From: CAYPUT01 sp046541715
Lineage (GTDB): Bacteria; Spirochaetota; Spirochaetia; DSM-27196; PWMO01
Assembly: GCA_046541715.1 (NCBI GenBank)
Contig: JBKHCS010000074.1
Coordinates: 1-14,035 of the forward strand
DNA: 14,035 bases
Reading direction: 5' to 3'
A program made the position numbers and the translations under genes. The notes under the pieces were generated by a model. It did no database searches. It saw only the letters and a program-made list of their open reading frames with translations, and was not told where the DNA came from. Below are positions 1-6,108 of the stretch, one piece after another. Numbering within the stretch: the stretch's first letter is position 1; each line of letters opens with the position of its first letter.

Positions 1-91
1 AGGTAATGGGGCTTCCGATATTTATCGACAACGAGAGTGATCTACGGATCGAATAATCGCCGGACCGCCTCTCCGATCCTTTGTGGCCCGG
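1..91. other. Left-edge non-coding stretch
   Basis: This is the 91 bases downstream of the DUF427 stop codon. I see no gene here. The only structure is a short dyad CGATA-TT-TATCG at 16-27, too small to call a terminator. Confidence 0.4.
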
Positions 92-562
92 CTACCAGCC
101 CATCGTCCCGGGGCCCCCTTTGAAGGGCCCGTCAATCCAGCTGGTAATCCAGCCACCGTAGAAGCTTCCTTCTTGGGCGCTTACCTGTTCCCCGTCGACG
201 TAGCAGGCGTCCATGTCCTGGGCGTAAAACGAAAGGTGGTCTTTCAGCGGAGCGAAGGCGGTGGTCGGCGTCGGGTATTCCCAGACGGCGTTCTCCGCCC
301 GGCGGTCGCCGACGGTCAGCGTGTAGTACCGGGCGGCCCCCTTGAACTCGCAGACGCTTCGGTGGTCGGTCGGAGTCAAAAGATCCATCCTGCAGTCGGC
401 CTTCGGGATGTAGTACGTAGGGGGATGGCTCGTTTCCAGCACCCGGTAGCCTCGGCGGCTTTCGGCTATGACCTCTCCGCCAAAGACCACCTTCAACGGA
501 AGATCGGTCGCCTCGAGCCGTGGCGGTCGGGGGTAGTTCCATACGGATTCGTTCTGCTTCAT
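92..562 (-). CDS. DUF427 family protein
   Basis: A 156-residue protein with the complete DUF427 (PF04248) pattern. The N-terminal half has a VWNYPRPPR motif, then FGGEVIAES and VLETSHPPTYYIP. The second half repeats the small beta fold and ends in the family's C-terminal signature FYGGWITS followed by GPFKGGPGTMGW. Length is normal for the two-repeat form. DUF427 proteins are small soluble cytoplasmic proteins and no reaction is firmly assigned to the family. The gene starts 15 bp behind the photolyase stop codon on the same strand, so the two are probably co-transcribed and a role near light or DNA-damage response is possible, but that is inference. No good Shine-Dalgarno site precedes the ATG. 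A TATATT hexamer lies 9 nt upstream (572-577), without a recognisable -35, so a weak internal leaderless promoter is possible. Confidence 0.93.
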   Translation of the reverse strand: MKQNESVWNYPRPPRLEATDLPLKVVFGGEVIAESRRGYRVLETSHPPTYYIPKADCRMDLLTPTDHRSVCEFKGAARYYTLTVGDRRAENAVWEYPTPTTAFAPLKDHLSFYAQDMDACYVDGEQVSAQEGSFYGGWITSWIDGPFKGGPGTMGW

Positions 563-577
563 GTCTCGGAGAATATA

Positions 578-2041
578 CTAATCCGGCAAGCGTTCCGGGG
601 CCTCTTCGGCGAGACGCCGGACTTTGAGAACGTAGGACCCGATATCCGTCTTGCGCTCGAGGCCCGAGGCCGTCATGGTGCGTACCTTTCCGTAGATAGC
701 CCGTTCGGGCCAGGGCCGGTCGTGGAGCCCGAAGATCCAGCCGACATTGGCAAAGGAGTTGGCGTCCCGACCGTCGAGGAAGTACTTGTTATTCAGCCGG
801 AGGGTAGTCTCGAAGGCCGCCTTCGGGTCGCTACTCCATTCGAGGATCTTCTTCCCCCAGTACATCCGCATGTAGTTGTGCATTGAGCCGGTAATCTTCA
901 TTTCGGTCATCGCGGCGTTCCAGTAGTCGTCGTGGGTCTCCGCGGCCTCGAGGGTCGCTTCGTTGTAGACCGCCGGCCGCTCGTCGCCCTTGTGGCCGGC
1001 AAGGGTGCTCCGGGCCCAGTCCGGAAGGCTCTCGTAGGAGGCATAGTCCCGGGTGTAGTAGCAGTAGTTGTAGGCGAGCTCCCTCCGGACGACGAGCTCT
1101 TCGACGAAGGTGTCTACGTTACCCGACGGGACGGTGCCCCGGGCCTCTTCGGCCTCGATTACCAGCCGTATCGGAGAGACGTGCCCGAAGTGGAGGTAGG
1201 GGCTCATGCCGGACGTTGCGTCCTCTCCGGGGTGATTACGACGGTCGTCGTAGTCGGCGAAGCGTTCAGCCAAAAAGCTCCCGAAGCGGTGCAGAGCCTC
1301 GGTCTGGCCGCCGACGAACCACGTGGATACGGGCCGAACGGTGGTGTCGACCTCGAGGTGGGATGATACCTTATCCAAGTCCAGGGAGGCGACCGGTTCG
1401 AGCCCCCGGCGCTCCTTAGACCTCTGGGCCCCGGGAGCGAGAATCCGTCGGACCATTTCCAGCGAAGGGTGGTCCGGACCTTGGTGCTCCGGGAGGTGGG
1501 CGAGCTCCGGGACCTGGGCCATCAGCTTCTTTCGAATGGTCCGAGCGGCGTACTCCCGGTGATCGCTCGCCTGACGCACGGGTACTACGAGGTCCGTTTC
1601 GACGAGGTCGACCCGGCAGGGCGACTCCCGTGCCACCCGGGCCCGCCAGGTGCGCAAGTGGTAAAGATAGGCGCCGTCGGTCACCACAAGCGCAGCGTTC
1701 TCCGCCATCCGAAGCGCCACATCCGGTGGGCTTCCCCAGGCGCAGACCAGGCCAACCCCTCGTTCTTCGAGACCCCGGCGGAGGTCGCGCAACCCTTCGA
1801 GGAGAAAGGCGTAGTGGCGCAGGTTTGCCTCCGGATAGCCCGTCGTGAGTCCGAAGCAGGCGACCATCGGGACCGATAGCGCGTTGGCCCAGGCGATCGC
1901 GTACTCGAGGGCGTGGTTGTCTTCGGAGCGCTGGGCCCGCTGGACCCAATAGAGCACGTAGCTTCCCTGAGGACGGGCCTCCTTATCGTTCAGGCGGGTT
2001 ATCCGGGCTGGGTGGAGCCCTGGAAGTGACAATTGCTTCAC
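578..2041 (-). CDS. phr: Class II CPD photolyase (deoxyribodipyrimidine photo-lyase)
   Basis: A 487-residue flavoprotein that uses blue or near-UV light to split cyclobutane pyrimidine dimers in DNA. Residues about 25-160 form the N-terminal Rossmann-like antenna domain (YVLYWVQRAQR, then TDGAYLYHLR). The C-terminal helical FAD and DNA-binding domain carries class II hallmarks: SPYLHFGHVSP near 280-290, EELVVRRELAYN near 314-325, MKITGSMHNYMRMYWGKKILEW at 381-402, and RDANSFANVGW followed by GLHDRPW at 425-444. These residues are typical of class II rather than class I photolyases or cryptochromes. The start is GTG at 2041: an ATG 7 nt upstream (2048) is out of frame and quickly stopped. No Shine-Dalgarno site is visible. 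A TAGAAT -10-like box ends 6 nt before the GTG, so the mRNA may be leaderless. It is the first gene of a phr-DUF427 unit and is divergent from the TPR gene, with only 34 bp between them. Confidence 0.96.
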   Translation of the reverse strand: MKQLSLPGLHPARITRLNDKEARPQGSYVLYWVQRAQRSEDNHALEYAIAWANALSVPMVACFGLTTGYPEANLRHYAFLLEGLRDLRRGLEERGVGLVCAWGSPPDVALRMAENAALVVTDGAYLYHLRTWRARVARESPCRVDLVETDLVVPVRQASDHREYAARTIRKKLMAQVPELAHLPEHQGPDHPSLEMVRRILAPGAQRSKERRGLEPVASLDLDKVSSHLEVDTTVRPVSTWFVGGQTEALHRFGSFLAERFADYDDRRNHPGEDATSGMSPYLHFGHVSPIRLVIEAEEARGTVPSGNVDTFVEELVVRRELAYNYCYYTRDYASYESLPDWARSTLAGHKGDERPAVYNEATLEAAETHDDYWNAAMTEMKITGSMHNYMRMYWGKKILEWSSDPKAAFETTLRLNNKYFLDGRDANSFANVGWIFGLHDRPWPERAIYGKVRTMTASGLERKTDIGSYVLKVRRLAEEAPERLPD

Positions 2042-2047
2042 CCAGAC

Positions 2048-2076
2048 ATTCTAACGGATGATATACTATAGGGTAA
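2048..2076 (-). promoter_or_regulatory. Predicted leaderless promoter of phr
   Basis: On the minus strand, TTACCC (2076-2071) is followed after 17 nt by TAGAAT (2053-2048), five of six matches to the -10 consensus. The GTG start of phr lies 6 nt further on, so transcription would start at about the first base of the start codon. The -35 match is weak (three of six). A second AT-rich hexamer, TATAGT (2070-2065), is an alternative -10 that would give a leader of about 17 nt without a ribosome site. Confidence 0.45.
2062..2067 (+). promoter_or_regulatory. -10-like TATACT in front of the TPR gene
   Basis: TATACT matches the -10 consensus at five of six positions and ends 8 nt before the ATG at 2076. 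No convincing -35 stands at 16-18 nt; TTCACC (2037-2042) would need a 19-nt spacer. If used, the mRNA would begin at about the ATG at 2076, and the ATG at 2058 could not be used. The element overlaps the phr promoter on the other strand. Confidence 0.4.
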
Positions 2077-2936
2077 TGGCTTACTTGGGGGCGGGAGTCC
2101 GACGAGAGCTATTCGCGCTTCTTCTTCTCCTTCTCGGCGTGGTTCTTGTCCCGCCGGGGGCGGTCTCGCAAGAGTTTGAGATCGTCCTCCTCGAGGGAGA
2201 GGCTTACACCCGAGACGAAGGCAGCTGGCGCCGAGTCGACGTTGGAAATACCCTGCGAAACGAGGCGGTCGTTCGGTTAGGCAACGGCGGCTACGTCGAG
2301 ATTGGGCACCGGGAAGGAGTACTTCGGATTGCCCGGCCGGGAACCTACGAGCTTGCGTCCCTCCGCCGGGCCACCAGCCGTGCCCGTTCGGACGCCGTCC
2401 GGGAGGCCATTAGCCGGCGGTTCCGGCAGGTGCTTGCCGAGCGTTATGACGGGGCGGCCGAAAGCGACTCCGACGATCGCCTTATCGCCGAAGGGCTCCG
2501 GGCTCTCCGACAGAATCAACCGGAGGGGGCTTACAACCTTTTTGCCGAAGCCCGGGCCAATGTTTCGGCGGACCGGCGACGAGACCTTCGGGTGCTTCAG
2601 GCTCTTGCGGCGAGGGCATCGGGAAACTATCAGCAATCGTTACAACTTCTCGACGCCGAAGGCGGCTCCCTTGCCGACGAGCGGGCCCTCGTCAAAGCGG
2701 ACGTTCTGCTCGAGCTGTCGGCCTTTTCCGAGGCGGTCGAGATGGCGGAGCGGTATCTCCGGCACTCCGGACGTACCCCGAGCGAGCGGCAAGTTGCGTC
2801 TGCGCTGAAGGCACAGGCCCTCGCTGGAATGGGAAACCTCGGGGCGGCGATGGCAACCTTCGAGGACGCGATTGCCTTCGATCCGTTAAGCGACGTCGGC
2901 CGGGCCGCCCGGGAGCACTTGGAAGCGCTCCGGTAG
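2076..2936 (+). CDS. Secreted FecR-like/TPR envelope protein
   Basis: A predicted exported protein of 286 residues. Residues 1-32 are a Sec signal peptide: a charged N-terminus with RRE, a leucine-rich core LLLLLLGVVLV, and a likely cleavage after AVSQ. Residues about 35-95 resemble a FecR-like beta domain (LLEGEAYT, GNTLRNEAVVRLGNGGYVEIG, ARPGTYEL). From about 135 the protein is all helical with degenerate TPR-like units, ending in ALKAQALAGMGNLGAAMATFEDAIAFDP, which is a good TPR. FecR-plus-TPR architecture is common in periplasmic or outer-envelope proteins of spirochaetes; partners are unknown. I chose ATG 2076 over ATG 2058 because it gives a cleaner signal peptide and sits 8 nt behind a TATACT box; starting at 2058 would add six residues (MIYYRV). 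The function cannot be specified further from sequence. Confidence 0.8.
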   Translation: MAYLGAGVRRELFALLLLLLGVVLVPPGAVSQEFEIVLLEGEAYTRDEGSWRRVDVGNTLRNEAVVRLGNGGYVEIGHREGVLRIARPGTYELASLRRATSRARSDAVREAISRRFRQVLAERYDGAAESDSDDRLIAEGLRALRQNQPEGAYNLFAEARANVSADRRRDLRVLQALAARASGNYQQSLQLLDAEGGSLADERALVKADVLLELSAFSEAVEMAERYLRHSGRTPSERQVASALKAQALAGMGNLGAAMATFEDAIAFDPLSDVGRAAREHLEALR

Positions 2937-3018
2937 GAATACCATCCGGGACGAGGTGCCGGGGATCTGCGACCTGGTTAAGCTGAGGACCGAGAAGATG
3001 CGGACGTACGTGGGGAAT

Positions 3019-3059
3019 CCGGTGGCGGCGCGGTAGTTGTCCCTTGCGCCGGCGACCGG
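3019..3059. terminator. Imperfect GC-rich hairpin, possible terminator
   Basis: CCGGTGGCGGCGC (3019-3031) pairs imperfectly with GCGCCGGCGACCGG (3046-3059) around a 14-nt loop. The stem has an outer CCGGT and an inner GGCGC helix, with one mismatch and one bulge between them. No T-run follows, so intrinsic termination is doubtful; it could be a Rho-assisted or RNA-stability structure behind the TPR gene. Confidence 0.3.
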
Positions 3060-3128
3060 GCGGGTATACCATATAGATAAGGGCCGCCGCTTGGGATTAC
3101 CGAGGGGGTGTGTTCCTGCGGCTGCTCG

Positions 3129-3134
3129 AAGGAG
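3129..3134 (+). promoter_or_regulatory. Shine-Dalgarno AAGGAG deciding the 3141 start
   Basis: A perfect AAGGAG lies 6 nt before ATG 3141. It lies inside the longer frame that would begin at GTG 3108, so it argues for the shorter protein. Confidence 0.7.
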
Positions 3135-3140
3135 TGGCTT

Positions 3141-3509
3141 ATGTCGTCCGTCGGTCGCCGGTTTCGGCGTCTTCTTACCGTAGAGTTGGAATCCCTCCGG
3201 GACGAGCTTCAAATTCTCGTAGAGCATCAGAACAGGCGTCTCGCGAACCACGAGATTACCGAGTACGTACGAAACTCCAACGTTTCGACCCTCCAGAACG
3301 AGCTTATGGGTCTCGAAGACTTCCTCCGGGAGGAATGCTGTCTAAACGTGGACGACGAAGCCGATGTCTGGGAAATGGCCGACGCGGCCCGGTCGGGACT
3401 CCGGCGGTACGCCGTCACCCACGATCTGGTTCCTGCCCTCTACGAAGTAGTGAACCTGCGGATTGGAAAGATAGTCGGGTATCTCAAAGAAGACGCTCCG
3501 GTTCGGTAG
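3141..3509 (+). CDS. Conserved-looking hypothetical helical protein (122 aa)
   Basis: I do not recognise this family. From ATG 3141 it encodes 122 residues without signal peptide or membrane segment. The composition is strongly helical and charged. The first part (residues 1-60) has heptad-like leucines and could pair as a helical hairpin. A CC pair and an acidic stretch (NVDDEADVWEMAD) follow. The last third (GLRRYAVTHDLVPALYEVVNLRIGKIVGYL) looks like two more amphipathic helices. The frame is supported by a perfect Shine-Dalgarno site and by third-position GC like its neighbours. A longer version from GTG 3108 would add a CSCGC stretch but has no ribosome site. It is convergent with the amidotransferase gene, with 6 bp between the stop codons. 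A small regulatory or adaptor protein is possible but unproved. Confidence 0.75.
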   Translation: MSSVGRRFRRLLTVELESLRDELQILVEHQNRRLANHEITEYVRNSNVSTLQNELMGLEDFLREECCLNVDDEADVWEMADAARSGLRRYAVTHDLVPALYEVVNLRIGKIVGYLKEDAPVR

Positions 3510-3515
3510 CGACGC

Positions 3516-4310
3516 CTAGAGATTCAGAAGATCGAGCCAATCGCCGAAGACCTTCGACGCTCGAGGAAGGAGGGTTGCGGAATGCTCTATCCCGGCCTCC
3601 CGGAGGCTCGGAACTTCAACCCCCGGAGTAGCGGCTATCTCGACCGCGTGGCCCACGTACCAACTCTCTAAGCCCTCCGCCGTCGCTTCGAGGTGGAACT
3701 GCAGCGCAAGAACGTGGGGCGACGATCGGGCGGTTGCCGGCGCCCCGGGATAGGAAAAGGCTTGGTTTTGGTAGAGATCCGTCGACGCTAAGAGCTCGGC
3801 TCCCGACGGCAGGTCGAAGGTGTCTCCGTGCCAGTGGAGGACCGGGAGGCCCCTCGGGGCTTCGTCGCCTCCGGCGGCAGCCCTGCCAATAGGCCCCAGT
3901 ACCGACCGACTCCCGGCTTCCGTCAGCTCCACCGGAGCCCAGCCGATTTCCTTTCTGCCGCCGGGGTAGACCCGGGCACCCAAGGCGGCGGAGATTATCT
4001 GTGCGCCGAGGCAGATACCCAGGGTCGGGCCTCCGGCCTCGATGCGGCGGGCGACGGAGGTGATCTCCGGCTCCAAGAAGGGGTAGGCGCCGGTATCGTA
4101 TACCCCAATGGGACCCCCGAGGATTACCACAAGGTCGGCGGATTCGACCTCAGGGAGGGACACTGTTTCTTCCCTGGGAGCGGTGCCGGGCGTGCCGACC
4201 CCGGAGGCCGGCAGGTCGAGATAGCGTATCCGGTGCCCCCTGCGCTCGAGTAGCGGCGCTAAGAGCCCGAGGTCTTCGAAGGGCACGTGGCGAAGCGCGA
4301 GAGTCGTCAA
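3516..4310 (-). CDS. Class I glutamine amidotransferase (GMP synthase GATase-like)
   Basis: A stand-alone class I (triad) glutamine amidotransferase domain of 264 residues, which hydrolyses glutamine and passes ammonia to an acceptor. The sequence shows ILGGPIGVYD near 63-72, the nucleophile elbow GICLGAQ with Cys100, the WHGDTFDLP segment at 160-168 and the His206/Glu208 pair in QFHLEAT, so the whole triad is present. These free-standing proteins resemble the GATase half of GMP synthase; their acceptor is usually unknown, and some act on gamma-glutamyl compounds. The best start is TTG at 4310: the N-terminal pattern TTLALRHVPFEDLG aligns from there with the usual family beginning (strand, then HVPFE). 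An in-frame ATG at 4589 would give a long non-homologous tail over the epimerase gene. Only one base separates this start from the epimerase stop, so translation is probably coupled to the epimerase. Confidence 0.9.
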   Translation of the reverse strand: MTTLALRHVPFEDLGLLAPLLERRGHRIRYLDLPASGVGTPGTAPREETVSLPEVESADLVVILGGPIGVYDTGAYPFLEPEITSVARRIEAGGPTLGICLGAQIISAALGARVYPGGRKEIGWAPVELTEAGSRSVLGPIGRAAAGGDEAPRGLPVLHWHGDTFDLPSGAELLASTDLYQNQAFSYPGAPATARSSPHVLALQFHLEATAEGLESWYVGHAVEIAATPGVEVPSLREAGIEHSATLLPRASKVFGDWLDLLNL

Positions 4311-4311
4311 C

Positions 4312-5250
4312 CTAAATCGCTGCTTTTTCCATGATGTCCCGGACCATTTCCGGGAGGGTGAACCGAGGCTCCCATCCGAGCTCCTTCTTTGCCAAGGAGC
4401 AGTCGATGGTCCACTCCTTATAACCCGATACCACCGCCATAATGTCCGGATCCGGGGCGTAGGAGAGCTCGGCGTCCGGCCGGCGTTGCTTGACCAACTT
4501 GACCATCTCGGCAACCACGGCGTTGCCTGAGGCCACGTTGTAGATTCTGCTCGGCGCTTCCGGGGCGGTGACGATGGTGTAGAGGGCATCCACGGCGTCG
4601 TCGATGTAGACGGCGGGGTAGGAGGTGTCTTCGCTCACCTCGATGGCGTAGGGCTCGCCCTTCGCCGCCTTCTCGGGAATCAGAGAGACGAACATGCTAG
4701 CCGAGCCAACCGCGACGCGGTTGGGTCCCGTTACCGCCGCCATTCGCGCGGCGCGAAAGTCGATGCCGTACCGGCGTGCCGCCAAAAGGCCGATCTCTTC
4801 GTCGCAGATTTTGGTAACGCCGTACCAGCCGTCGGGTTCGGTGGCCATCGACTCGGTAATCGGCTGAGGGAGGCCCCGGCCGTAGACACCGATGGTGCTA
4901 GCCAGGAGAAGTCGGCGCCCCTCGTGCTCCCGGATGGGATCGATAAGGTTTACGAAGCCGCCGATGTTAACGTTGACCGCCCGGCTCGGGTCCTTGTCGC
5001 ATCCGGCGGTCAGAATAGCCGCGAGATGGAGTATCTCGTCCTTGTCGCCGGCGGCCTTGACGATAGCGGCAACCCGTTCCTTATCCGAGATATCGCACTG
5101 CTCGTATTCGACGCCTCCGGACCAGATCTCCTTGGTAAGGTCCGACGGCGGCGCAAAATCCACCGCTACGACTTCTTTGCCGTTCTTCGCAAAACGTGCG
5201 CCGAGACGCGCCCCAATAAATCCACATCCACCGGTAATAATGACTGCCAT
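4312..5250 (-). CDS. NAD-dependent epimerase/dehydratase (extended SDR)
   Basis: A 312-residue extended short-chain dehydrogenase. The Rossmann motif is GGCGFIG (7-13), Asp31 at the end of strand 2 points to NAD(H), LHLAA lies near 75-79, and the catalytic set is Ser118 (ASTIGVYG), Tyr143 and Lys147 (YGVTK). The C-terminal half carries YPAVYIDDAVDAL and YNVASG, typical of nucleotide-sugar epimerases and of sugar-acid dehydrogenases in the same superfamily. Substrate cannot be read from the sequence; a sugar or uronate dehydrogenase is as likely as an epimerase. ATG 5250 is chosen because the Rossmann strand begins at once; the longer frame to 5532 overlaps the divergent gene. It leads a two-gene unit with the amidotransferase. 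A TTGACG-17-TATCGT promoter ends 7 nt before the ATG and there is no proper Shine-Dalgarno site. Confidence 0.92.
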   Translation of the reverse strand: MAVIITGGCGFIGARLGARFAKNGKEVVAVDFAPPSDLTKEIWSGGVEYEQCDISDKERVAAIVKAAGDKDEILHLAAILTAGCDKDPSRAVNVNIGGFVNLIDPIREHEGRRLLLASTIGVYGRGLPQPITESMATEPDGWYGVTKICDEEIGLLAARRYGIDFRAARMAAVTGPNRVAVGSASMFVSLIPEKAAKGEPYAIEVSEDTSYPAVYIDDAVDALYTIVTAPEAPSRIYNVASGNAVVAEMVKLVKQRRPDAELSYAPDPDIMAVVSGYKEWTIDCSLAKKELGWEPRFTLPEMVRDIMEKAAI

Positions 5251-5257
5251 ACCCCCG

Positions 5258-5286
5258 ACGATACGCCGCCGCCGCCGACGCGTCAA
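5258..5286 (-). promoter_or_regulatory. Predicted leaderless promoter of the epimerase gene
   Basis: Minus strand TTGACG (5286-5281), a 17-nt spacer made of GGC repeats, TATCGT (5263-5258), then 7 nt to ATG 5250. The -35 matches five of six and the -10 four of six. The predicted start point coincides with the start codon. Confidence 0.55.
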
Positions 5287-5305
5287 TAACCGGGGCGTCT
5301 TGACG
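5281..5305. repeat. Inverted repeat CGTCAA-N13-TTGACG joining two -35 boxes
   Basis: Perfect 6-bp arms (5281-5286 and 5300-5305) are the -35 hexamers of the two divergent promoters. The symmetry may simply follow from back-to-back promoters, or may serve as an operator controlling both. Confidence 0.4.
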
Positions 5306-5328
5306 GGGCGTCGAATGGGGATCATACA
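5300..5328 (+). promoter_or_regulatory. Predicted promoter of the amidohydrolase gene
   Basis: TTGACG (5300-5305), 17-nt spacer, CATACA (5323-5328), then 6 nt to ATG 5335. The -35 is good; the -10 is weak at three of six. No Shine-Dalgarno site stands before the ATG, so a leaderless transcript is the simplest reading. Confidence 0.42.
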
Positions 5329-5334
5329 GATGGT

Positions 5335-6108
5335 ATGGACATAACCGACGCCTATCTCCACGCCGGGTTGAGCAAATACCTGCCGATCGAAGACGTGGAA
5401 AGAACGACTGCCGCGGCCGGTGTCTCCCGGGCGGTTGTCGTGCAGCACCTCGGCGAATACGACAACGGCTACATCCGAGGAATCGTGGAACGGCAACCGG
5501 AACGATTCGCCGGCGTCTGCCTCGTCGACCATCGGTCCGAGGCAAACCGGGCCGACGGCGCGGAACGTAGCTTATCGGCGCTTCTCGGCGATGGACCCTT
5601 TCGGGGAGCCCGCCTGACCTCCGATGTTCTTCGGGAGTCCCCCGGCGTGTTTGCCGCCGCCGCGGACGCCGGCGGTATTATCGTGTTCTACGCCCCGGAG
5701 GGGATAGCCGCCTCGGCGGACGCCCTCGAGGCCTTTCTGAAGTCTCATCCCGACTGTCGCCTCGTGGTGACTCACCTCGGCAATCCGAGTGTCCGTGAGT
5801 CTCCCGGATTTGGTGAACACCGGGCGCTCTTTCGCCTCGCCGCTCATGCCGTTGTCTACCTGCAGATCTCGGGGATGGAGATGTTTTGTCCCTATCCCCA
5901 CGAGGCGCTCTATCCCCTTATCGAGGAGGCGGCTGGCGTCTTCGGTCCGGAGCGGCTCCTCTGGGGATCGAACTACCCGGTCGTCGGAGGCCTCGACGAC
6001 TACCGAAGGGAGCTCGACCTTCTTCTCGAAGGACGGCTTCCGCTGCCGGAGGAGGCCATTCCGAAGGTCGCCGGGGGAAACGCGGCAGCTCTGTATTTCG
6101 GTGGCTAA
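5335..6108 (+). CDS. Amidohydrolase-2 family protein with altered metal ligands
   Basis: A 257-residue TIM-barrel protein of the amidohydrolase-2 group (PF04909), which contains lactonases, decarboxylases and 2-pyrone-4,6-dicarboxylate hydrolase. Visible landmarks are DAYLHAG at the N-terminus (residues 5-11), VVTHLGNPS with His147, the YLQISGMEMF strand near 174-183, LLWGSNYPV at 208-216, and GGNAAALY at the C-terminus. The usual HxH of strand 1 is YxH here (Tyr7, His9), and the terminal GSD aspartate is Asn213. Asn at the last position is known in some lactonase-like members, but the double change suggests a reduced or absent metal site. It lies divergent from the epimerase and convergent with the LigC-like gene, its stop overlapping that gene's stop by 3 bp. 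A lactone or cyclic-acid hydrolase or isomerase fits the context; loss of catalysis is the alternative. Confidence 0.88.
   Translation: MDITDAYLHAGLSKYLPIEDVERTTAAAGVSRAVVVQHLGEYDNGYIRGIVERQPERFAGVCLVDHRSEANRADGAERSLSALLGDGPFRGARLTSDVLRESPGVFAAAADAGGIIVFYAPEGIAASADALEAFLKSHPDCRLVVTHLGNPSVRESPGFGEHRALFRLAAHAVVYLQISGMEMFCPYPHEALYPLIEEAAGVFGPERLLWGSNYPVVGGLDDYRRELDLLLEGRLPLPEEAIPKVAGGNAAALYFGG

Larger units (their letters stand above)
2937..3140. other. Intergenic region with dyad and possible tiny ORF
   Basis: This 204-bp stretch is the longest without a clear gene. It contains an imperfect GC-rich dyad (3019-3059), an AT-rich patch with TATACC (3065-3070) and TATAGA (3072-3077) that could be a promoter for the 122-aa gene, and a possible 26-codon GTG-started frame (2956-3036) with very high third-position GC. 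No tRNA or known small RNA fold was recognised. Confidence 0.4.

Noticed and set aside
16..27. CGATA-TT-TATCG dyad as terminator of the phr-DUF427 unit
   Set aside because: Five weak pairs with a 2-nt loop, located over 60 bp beyond the stop, with no T-run.
83..886. Long plus-strand open frame over the DUF427 and photolyase genes
   Set aside because: It is antisense to two well-supported families and its translation has no recognisable motif; GC-rich codon bias opens such frames.
2058..2075. Upstream ATG at 2058 as start of the TPR protein
   Set aside because: It would precede a TATACT box that fits a promoter, and it adds MIYYRV in front of a complete signal peptide. It remains possible if a promoter lies inside phr.
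3108..3140. GTG 3108 start giving a CSCGC-containing N-terminus
   Set aside because: No ribosome site stands before it, while ATG 3141 has a perfect AAGGAG at the ideal distance.
2937..3140. tRNA, SRP RNA or other structured RNA gene in the largest gap
   Set aside because: I looked for a cloverleaf and for the SRP GGAAG...AGCAG core and found neither; only an imperfect hairpin is present.
2886..3251. 121-codon minus-strand frame across the intergenic region
   Set aside because: It overlaps two plus-strand genes, lacks a ribosome site and its translation looks random apart from codon-bias effects.
4311..4589. ATG 4589 start for the amidotransferase
   Set aside because: The added 93 residues lie over the epimerase gene and are low-complexity, without homology to amidotransferases.
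5258..5281. GCC-repeat tract as a microsatellite or CRISPR-like repeat
   Set aside because: It holds only a few triplet units and is explained as a promoter spacer; no repeat-spacer structure exists.
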